Shown here piece by piece: positions 6,322-11,317 of a stretch of 11,317 nt of DNA. Position 1 is the first letter of the stretch, and each line of letters opens with the position of its first letter. The stretch is from Candidatus Aegiribacteria sp. (GTDB taxonomy: Bacteria > Fermentibacterota > Fermentibacteria > Fermentibacterales > JCC-6), in contig JAUVUL010000011.1 in the NCBI GenBank assembly GCA_030600975.1, forward strand, positions 1 to 11,317, written 5' to 3'. The notes beneath the pieces were generated by a model. It had not been told where the DNA came from, searched no databases, and was given only the letters and a program-made list of their open reading frames with translations. The position numbers were made by a program, and so were the translations under genes.

Positions 6322-8118
6322 TCAGAACAGTTTTACCAGGCGAATACTTCTACTGCATCCCGCAGTTTCCAGCAGCATGGTATAAACTCCAGCAGGAAGA
6401 ATACACTCGTTCATATCGGTAGTTCCCCATACCAGTGTACCGTTTGAACCTGAAAACATTGTTTCATAAACAAGCCTGCCGCTTAAATCAAACACTCTGA
6501 TTGAATACTCCCCTTCATCACCGGTCTGCACTGAGATTGATATAGATTCGCTGAAGGGATTGGGATATACTGAAATACGCTCCAGGTATCCTGGCCTGGA
6601 ATGATGTTCTTCGATCACTGTGGGACCTGTAACATGAATATCATCCACATACCAGCCCTCACGCGTACCGGCATTATCGCTTCCGAAAATGAACCTGAGT
6701 TGCCGTGGACCCTTTATCTCGACGGGAATATTCATGTTCACCAGATGCCAGCCCAGGAAACCAGAAAAAACACCTGTTCCGGGTTCGAAAGGTCCGGAAG
6801 TAGGCTGAACAATCTCAAAGGGATAACCTGAAAATGGTTCAACGGTGAGCCAGTTATCGAATTGACCAAGCTGAACCAGTCCGCCATCCATTGCCAGTTC
6901 CTGATCCAATGCTGAGTATATTTGAGCATCAACCCATATCCAGAAAGACAGATTGCCATCGAGAGGAAGGTTGAACCATGGTGAAGTCAAGCTGCAAAAG
7001 AGATGATTGTCATAATCACCAGCACCGTTATCACCGCATTTGAAGCTATGGGATCCAGCGGGTGTATGATTCCTCAGCGATGTTATATGCCAGTTATTCT
7101 GCCAACCGGTTTCCATGAATGACATTGTCCATGGGAACGTATCCGATTCAACATCAAAGAATAGACCTACTCCCAGTGGAAGCTCCAAATAACGGCATTC
7201 ATAAAATCCACCATCAGCAAAGATATTAATCCTGAATGGATAGGTTTCATCCTCAGGTGTTCCGGGAGATGCATACACCAGGAATGGATACTGATTCCAG
7301 CATGTCTGTCCTGCTGGAATGGTTCCGTAGTCCTGAACCGCCTCGGATACTAACAATCGCGTATCCATTGACTGGAGTACCGCAAATGTATTAATTAATG
7401 GCTCTTCACCGAAATTATGCAATTCTATACCAAGCTCGATCTCCTCTGTTACCTCGAACGCCCAGTTACCATTACCGCTTGATCCGCCCTGATTGTCATC
7501 ATCGGTTGATAGACCGCTTAACCTCAATTCGCCAGGTTCGACGAACTCGGATATGGAGAACCATTCGTACTGACCGTGCGATTCACCACCAACGGCAAGA
7601 CCACATTCACCGGGATGCGGGCTCGGGTCAATAACAGAAAGAGAAAAGTGTTCTCCCGTTGAAGGGATATATATTTCGTAGAAGATGGAGTCGCCATTGC
7701 ATGAGAATGTAACATCGTACCAGACTCCCGATGGGAAATCATGGTAGATTGCACCTAGAGCATCACCGGGAACCCCGTTTATAACAGGTCTTATGACTGC
7801 AATATCATGATCCGGGGATACTGTAGCATTAATTCCTGAATCCGTGTTATCGAGTCTGAAGAAAACGGCTACGGTGTGATTCGCAGTGCCGCTTGCTTCA
7901 ACTACACAGTTTTCCAGCAGAATATTTCCTGGAGGTGATATCGCGGACCAGTTGTTACTTGTGGAACCATGTGCCTTGCCATCGGCAGCCCACCATGTTC
8001 CTGACTGACCCTGAGGTATCCAGTCACCGATGTAATTATCCTCGAAATCGTCGTAGAAGATAATTTCTGCACTGGTTATAGCAGAGAGTGTGAATATTAC
8101 CAATAAAAATAATCTCAT
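6322..8118 (-). CDS. Secreted beta-rich multidomain protein with C-terminal sorting-like domain
   Basis: The 598-residue protein starts at ATG 8118 behind a near-perfect AGGAGGTG ribosome site (8124-8131). A signal peptide is clear: MR, hydrophobic core LFLLVIFTLSAI, likely cleavage after TSA (residue ~17). Then DDFEDNYIGDW opens a LamG/concanavalin-like section (to about residue 190). A Ig/CARDB-like section follows (about 200-310; ELGIELHNFGEEPL). Next is a MAM-like section (about 325-500) with FKCGDNGAGDYDNHLFC and GWYVDDIHV. The last 81 residues begin YPNPF (518-522) and include RVFDLSGRLVYE and LPAGVYTMLLE, the fold shared by type IX sorting domains and FlgD-like Ig modules. No peptidase or glycosidase active-site motif was seen, so it may bind, adhere or be structural. 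Secretion by a type IX-like system is inferred. It converges on the radical SAM gene with 10 bp between stops. Confidence 0.85.
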   Translation of the reverse strand: MRLFLLVIFTLSAITSAEIIFYDDFEDNYIGDWIPQGQSGTWWAADGKAHGSTSNNWSAISPPGNILLENCVVEASGTANHTVAVFFRLDNTDSGINATVSPDHDIAVIRPVINGVPGDALGAIYHDFPSGVWYDVTFSCNGDSIFYEIYIPSTGEHFSLSVIDPSPHPGECGLAVGGESHGQYEWFSISEFVEPGELRLSGLSTDDDNQGGSSGNGNWAFEVTEEIELGIELHNFGEEPLINTFAVLQSMDTRLLVSEAVQDYGTIPAGQTCWNQYPFLVYASPGTPEDETYPFRINIFADGGFYECRYLELPLGVGLFFDVESDTFPWTMSFMETGWQNNWHITSLRNHTPAGSHSFKCGDNGAGDYDNHLFCSLTSPWFNLPLDGNLSFWIWVDAQIYSALDQELAMDGGLVQLGQFDNWLTVEPFSGYPFEIVQPTSGPFEPGTGVFSGFLGWHLVNMNIPVEIKGPRQLRFIFGSDNAGTREGWYVDDIHVTGPTVIEEHHSRPGYLERISVYPNPFSESISISVQTGDEGEYSIRVFDLSGRLVYETMFSGSNGTLVWGTTDMNECILPAGVYTMLLETAGCSRSIRLVKLF

Positions 8119-8211
8119 GATTACACCTCCTCATGATCATACTTGTAGGAATTAAATCAATTGTCAAGTCAGTGCATGCTACTTTACATCTGTAGCTTGG
8201 ATAGATCTTAG
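8119..8211. other. Intergenic region between tsaC and the secreted-protein gene
   Basis: These 93 bases carry the ribosome site of the secreted protein at 8124-8131 and AT-rich sequence upstream of it. A weak hairpin with 5-bp arms (GCTAC/GTAGC on the minus strand, around 8176-8194) has no T run, so it is not a convincing terminator for the tsaC operon. A promoter for the secreted-protein gene probably lies here or in the end of tsaC, but I cannot place it. Confidence 0.4.
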
Positions 8212-8790
8212 TTATCCGTGCCGAAGAACCTTGATGATTGTTGATGGAAATGATGGGGGTAGATCTCCGGCATTAAGTACGATGTCTGCTCCTGCGATTA
8301 TGCTCTCCGGAATGGTTGATATGCTCAGCTGCGCATCGCCGCCAGCATGATTGGCACTGGTGGAAACAAGCGGGACACCGCAGCATTTCAGAAGTTGACC
8401 GCTCAGTGGATCAGCGGGATGACGGAGTGCCACTGTATTATCCTCCCCTTTGACCCATATCGGACATTCATCTCCTGAAGGAAGTATAACGGTGAGTTTC
8501 CCCGGCCAGCGAAGCTTCAGTATCTCCATTACTTCCGGATCAATGCCGGAAGTCAGGTTCCCCGCCATCTCGAGTCCGTCAACGATGAGAATGAATGATC
8601 GCGGCTTATCATAACCCTTGATCTTCGCAAGTCTCTCAACGGAATCCCTTCTATCTGCACGGCACAGCATTCCGTAAACGGTGTCGGATGGGTAAATGAC
8701 AACGCCTCCGGACAGAAGGAGCGAAGCAGTTTTCTCAACGGTTTCCTTTTCAGGGTAGTTGATATTTATGAAAAATTCCGGTGTTCTCAC
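8212..8790 (-). CDS. tsaC: L-threonylcarbamoyladenylate synthase (TsaC/YrdC/Sua5 family)
   Basis: The 192-residue protein matches the single YrdC-domain form of the family (E. coli TsaC is about 190 residues) and lacks the extra C-terminal Sua5 domain. It makes threonylcarbamoyl-AMP from threonine, bicarbonate and ATP in the cytoplasm, the first step of t6A37 formation on ANN-decoding tRNAs. Visible family blocks are PSDTVYG (34-40), the basic [10 protein letters not shown] loop (56-65), WPGKLTVIL (95-103), ALRHP (121-125) and STSAN (143-147). The start is GTG and overlaps the purE stop by 4 bases (GTGA, 8787-8790), so translation is probably coupled to purE; no strong separate ribosome site is seen. 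It is the last gene of the panB-purD-purE-tsaC operon. The partner genes tsaB, tsaD and tsaE are not in the window. Confidence 0.93.
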   Translation of the reverse strand: MRTPEFFININYPEKETVEKTASLLLSGGVVIYPSDTVYGMLCRADRRDSVERLAKIKGYDKPRSFILIVDGLEMAGNLTSGIDPEVMEILKLRWPGKLTVILPSGDECPIWVKGEDNTVALRHPADPLSGQLLKCCGVPLVSTSANHAGGDAQLSISTIPESIIAGADIVLNAGDLPPSFPSTIIKVLRHG

Positions 8791-9230
8791 CAGCCGCGAA
8801 GCTCTTTCAGTCGAGCCGCTACTTCAGGATTCTCAAGAGCTATTATCTGCGCGGCGAGGTACGCTGCATTCCTTGCGCCATGTGACCCGATGGCAACCGT
8901 TGCAACCGGGATACCCCTGGGCATCTGGACGGTTGAAAGAAGCGAATCCATTCCATTCAGCGGACCCGATGCCAGGGGAACCCCTATCACCGGAAGTATG
9001 GTGTGTGCCGCCACAGCTCCGGCCAGATGGGCTGCAAGTCCGGCACCGGCGATCAGGACCTTCAATCCCCTCTCAGATGCGCTTGAAGCGTACTCCTTCA
9101 CCTTGTCCGGAGTCCTGTGGGCGGACATCACATTTACCTCGCAGGGGATCTCAAGGCTTCTGAGAACTTCGGATGTCAGTTTCATTACCTCTTTATCACT
9201 TTCACTTCCCATAAGAATTCCGACGAGCAT
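8787..9230 (-). CDS. purE: N5-carboxyaminoimidazole ribonucleotide mutase (PurE, class I)
   Basis: The 147-residue cytoplasmic enzyme converts N5-CAIR to CAIR in de novo purine synthesis. MGSESD (7-12) and SAHRTP (36-41) supply the conserved phosphate-binding and catalytic Ser/His residues, with H38 matching the catalytic histidine. [11 protein letters not shown] and [15 protein letters not shown] complete the family pattern. SAHRTP rather than the animal-type SAHKGP fits the bacterial class I mutase, which normally works with PurK; no purK is present in the window. The usual HLPG is HLAG here, a small departure. The ATG shares its A with the purD stop (TGATG), and its own stop overlaps the tsaC GTG, so it is embedded in a coupled operon. 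Confidence 0.95.
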   Translation of the reverse strand: MLVGILMGSESDKEVMKLTSEVLRSLEIPCEVNVMSAHRTPDKVKEYASSASERGLKVLIAGAGLAAHLAGAVAAHTILPVIGVPLASGPLNGMDSLLSTVQMPRGIPVATVAIGSHGARNAAYLAAQIIALENPEVAARLKELRGW

Positions 9231-10477
9231 CAGACTGTCCTCCCGATATCTTTTCTGTAATATTTTCCTTTGAAATCGATCTTCTCAAGTTCTCTGTAAG
9301 TCCTGTCCAGGGAATCCTCCAGTGTATCTCCAATGGATGCGACACTGAGCACTCGTCCTCCTCCGGTAACAAACCTTCCGTTTTCAATTGCTGTACCAGC
9401 ATGAAAAACGACGGCATCTTCGATTTTATCCAGACCGGTGATCGGGAATCCCTTCTCATAGGTGCCTGGATAACCTCCCGAGGCCATTACAACGCAGCTG
9501 CAGAATCCATCTTCCACGGCCAGATGTTCAGGTAGTGTACCTCCCATTGCGGCGGAAAAGCAGAGTTCACCCAGATCATCAAGGACCAGCGGCAGCACTG
9601 CCTGGGTCTCAGGATCACCAAAACGCACATTGAACTCCAGTACCTTCGGGCCATCGTCGGTTATCATCAACCCTGCGTACAGAACCCCCCTGTAGTCGAT
9701 TCCCCTCGATGCAAGCTCGGAGAGGACCGGTTGAATAATCCTGGTCCGGGCATGCTCCCAGGAGCAATTACCTGTTTCCGGGGGAGGGCAGACAGCTCCC
9801 ATTCCTCCTGTATTAGGACCTGTATCATTATCTCCAAGCCTTTTATGATCACGGCTTGGAGGAAGAATCACACAATCGGTTCCGCTGCAGATGGCGAGTA
9901 TGCTTACCTCTCTGCCTTCAAGCCTTTCTTCAATTATTACTTGAGTTCCCGATTCCCCGAATTTCCCCGAAAAGAGTTCATCAAGTATACCGCCTGCCTC
10001 AACAGAATCATCGGGAAGAAATACACCTTTCCCGGCTGCAAGGCCGTCTGCTTTAATAACATACCTGCATGCATCCTCTCCAATATACTCCCTGGCAGAA
10101 ACCGCATCTGAGAAAACTTTTCCGCTGGCGGTCGGCACTCCTGCTGACTCCATTATCTCCTTTGCGAACCATTTACTTCCTTCAAGCTGTGCGCCATCCG
10201 CTCCGGGGCCGAAACAGGGAATGCCTGCCCTTCTAAGTTCATCAGCAAGCCCGGCTACAAGAGGTACTTCAGGGCCGACAACTACAAGGTCAACCTTTTC
10301 CTTTACTGCAAGATCAACAAGGCCATCGGTATCGGAGACCTTCACCGGGAATAGTTTCGCGATCTCTGCAATCCCGGGGTTACCCGGGGCACATATCAGA
10401 GAATGATCACCTGACCTGGTTAATGCCCAGGCAAGTGCGTGCTCTCGACCTCCGCCGCCTACGACCAGAATTATCAC
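9230..10477 (-). CDS. purD: Phosphoribosylamine-glycine ligase (GAR synthetase)
   Basis: The 415-residue protein is full length for the family (about 420-430). It is an ATP-grasp enzyme that joins glycine to 5-phosphoribosylamine, the second step of de novo purine synthesis. The N-terminal [11 protein letters not shown] (7-17) binds the substrate phosphate. [13 protein letters not shown] (90-102), [12 protein letters not shown] (141-152), EGREVS (187-192), [20 protein letters not shown] (209-228) and [12 protein letters not shown] (281-292) are the diagnostic ATP-grasp blocks, with E281 and N283 as expected Mg ligands. The start is GTG at 10477, overlapping the panB stop by 4 bases (GTGA). 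The stop shares one base with the purE ATG. The protein is single-domain, with no purM or purN fusion. Confidence 0.96.
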   Translation of the reverse strand: MIILVVGGGGREHALAWALTRSGDHSLICAPGNPGIAEIAKLFPVKVSDTDGLVDLAVKEKVDLVVVGPEVPLVAGLADELRRAGIPCFGPGADGAQLEGSKWFAKEIMESAGVPTASGKVFSDAVSAREYIGEDACRYVIKADGLAAGKGVFLPDDSVEAGGILDELFSGKFGESGTQVIIEERLEGREVSILAICSGTDCVILPPSRDHKRLGDNDTGPNTGGMGAVCPPPETGNCSWEHARTRIIQPVLSELASRGIDYRGVLYAGLMITDDGPKVLEFNVRFGDPETQAVLPLVLDDLGELCFSAAMGGTLPEHLAVEDGFCSCVVMASGGYPGTYEKGFPITGLDKIEDAVVFHAGTAIENGRFVTGGGRVLSVASIGDTLEDSLDRTYRELEKIDFKGKYYRKDIGRTV

Positions 10478-11283
10478 TTTTCCTCCCTGGAATGGTATAC
10501 GTTACTATCGGCCGGGAATTTTCCGTCCCTTACTTCGCTCGAGAACTTCTTCAGAGCTTCAAGAATTATACTATCCAGTTGAACGTATTTCTTGACGAAT
10601 CTGGGTTCGAAATCTCCAGATAGACCAAGCATATCGTTCACTACAAGTATCTGTCCATCGGTGTATCTTCCGGCACCTATACCGATGGTGGGTATCTCGA
10701 GTTTCCCGGTAAGCTCAGCTGCAAGCTCCTCTTCAATACACTCAAATACGATTGAGAATACGCCGGCCTGCTGCAGGGCAAAAGCTTCCTCAAACAGCTC
10801 ATCGCGTTTATTACTGTAAACGACCCTGTAACCTCCCGCTTGTTTGATCGACTGCGGAAGCAGTCCCACGTGTCCCATAACAGGTATTCCAGAATCGATG
10901 ATAGCCCGTGCGCGGGATACGGAGCGACTATTGCCCCCCTCGAGCTTCACAGCGTCCGCACCGCCTTCCGAGAGAAATCTTACGGCATTCTTCACAGCCT
11001 GTGAATCGGAACGCTCGTAGGATCCGAACGGCATGTCACCTATGACAAGGGTATTGACCGCTCCCCGGGAAACGGCTTTTGTATGGGCAATCATGACATC
11101 AAGGTCTGCACCAAGCGTAGTCTTCTCGCCGAATACCGCCATCGCAATGGAATCACCTACAAGTATGAAGTCCACTCCCGCTTCCTCTTCCAGTCTGGCG
11201 GTCATGTAATCGTATGCGGTAAGTGATACGATCTTTTCCCCTCTGTTTTTCTTCAACAGCAGGGAATGAATATCCTTTTTCAT
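10474..11283 (-). CDS. panB: 3-methyl-2-oxobutanoate hydroxymethyltransferase (ketopantoate synthase)
   Basis: The 269-residue protein matches the usual PanB length. It transfers a hydroxymethyl group from 5,10-methylene-tetrahydrofolate to 2-oxoisovalerate, the first committed step of pantothenate and CoA synthesis. Visible family blocks are SLTAYD (20-25), LVGDS (41-45) and GDMPF (82-86), with D44 and D83 as expected Mg ligands. Also present are AVKLEGG (111-117), MGHVGLLPQS (136-145), E181 as the expected catalytic base, and IGIGAGRYTDGQILVVND (200-217). ATG 11283 has an AAGGAG ribosome site at 11292-11297. It is the first complete gene of the minus-strand operon. About 34 bases remain upstream. 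One minus-strand frame there could be the end of another gene with an ATGA overlap, but it is too short to judge. Confidence 0.96.
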   Translation of the reverse strand: MKKDIHSLLLKKNRGEKIVSLTAYDYMTARLEEEAGVDFILVGDSIAMAVFGEKTTLGADLDVMIAHTKAVSRGAVNTLVIGDMPFGSYERSDSQAVKNAVRFLSEGGADAVKLEGGNSRSVSRARAIIDSGIPVMGHVGLLPQSIKQAGGYRVVYSNKRDELFEEAFALQQAGVFSIVFECIEEELAAELTGKLEIPTIGIGAGRYTDGQILVVNDMLGLSGDFEPRFVKKYVQLDSIILEALKKFSSEVRDGKFPADSNVYHSREEK

Positions 11284-11317
11284 GTTAATGGCTCCTTAGC
11301 ATCAGCAGGACAGCCCG

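Noticed and set aside
8136..8167. Sigma-70-like promoter on the minus strand (TTGACA and TATGAT) for the secreted-protein gene
   Set aside because: The spacing between the boxes is 20 bases, too long, and a start site after the TATGAT box would fall within the ribosome site, leaving no usable leader.
8176..8194. Terminator hairpin after tsaC
   Set aside because: The arms are only 5 bp with a 9-base loop and there is no T run on either strand.
8759..9273. Plus-strand open frames across tsaC, purE and the end of purD
   Set aside because: Composition is arginine-, serine- and proline-rich shadow sequence opposite clearly recognised housekeeping genes.

Overview
The window is bacterial, of moderate GC and gene-dense, with tight stop/start overlaps. 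No phylogenetic marker is decisive. A secreted protein ending in a Bacteroidetes-type YPNPF/VYDxxGRLV sorting-like module, together with surface-lipid-type membrane genes, suggests an uncultivated lineage in or near the FCB group (for example a Fermentibacteria- or Cloacimonetes-like candidate phylum). That assignment is inference. No RNA gene, CRISPR array, insertion sequence or convincing terminator was seen.

Region 1 (1-6311, plus strand) is an envelope-lipid or glycan type locus. It starts with the 3' part of a flippase-like membrane protein of the lysylphosphatidylglycerol-synthase TM family (UPF0104/AglD/MprF-like), followed by a YfhO-family polytopic protein coupled by a GTGA overlap. 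Next comes a decayed copy of the start of another flippase-like gene, whose ATG overlaps the yfhO stop as ATGA. A short gene-free stretch and a class I SAM-dependent methyltransferase follow. The region ends with an intact 700-residue protein that joins a complete flippase-like membrane domain to a radical SAM domain with a SPASM/twitch-like C-terminus. The decayed copy (2944-3255) and the start of the intact gene (4195-4505) form an imperfect direct repeat of about 310 bp that brackets the methyltransferase. The fusion protein and the fossil duplication are the most unusual content here.

Region 2 (6322-8118, minus strand) holds one large secreted beta-rich protein with a signal peptide, a LamG-like N-terminus, a middle Ig/CARDB-like section, a MAM-like section and a C-terminal sorting-like domain. 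Its 3' end converges on the radical SAM gene with only 10 bp between the stops.

Region 3 (8212-11283, minus strand) is a housekeeping operon in transcription order panB, purD, purE, tsaC. It combines pantothenate/CoA synthesis, two purine steps and the first step of tRNA t6A modification. Each junction is a 1- or 4-base stop/start overlap (GTGA, TGATG, GTGA), so the four genes are probably co-transcribed and translationally coupled.
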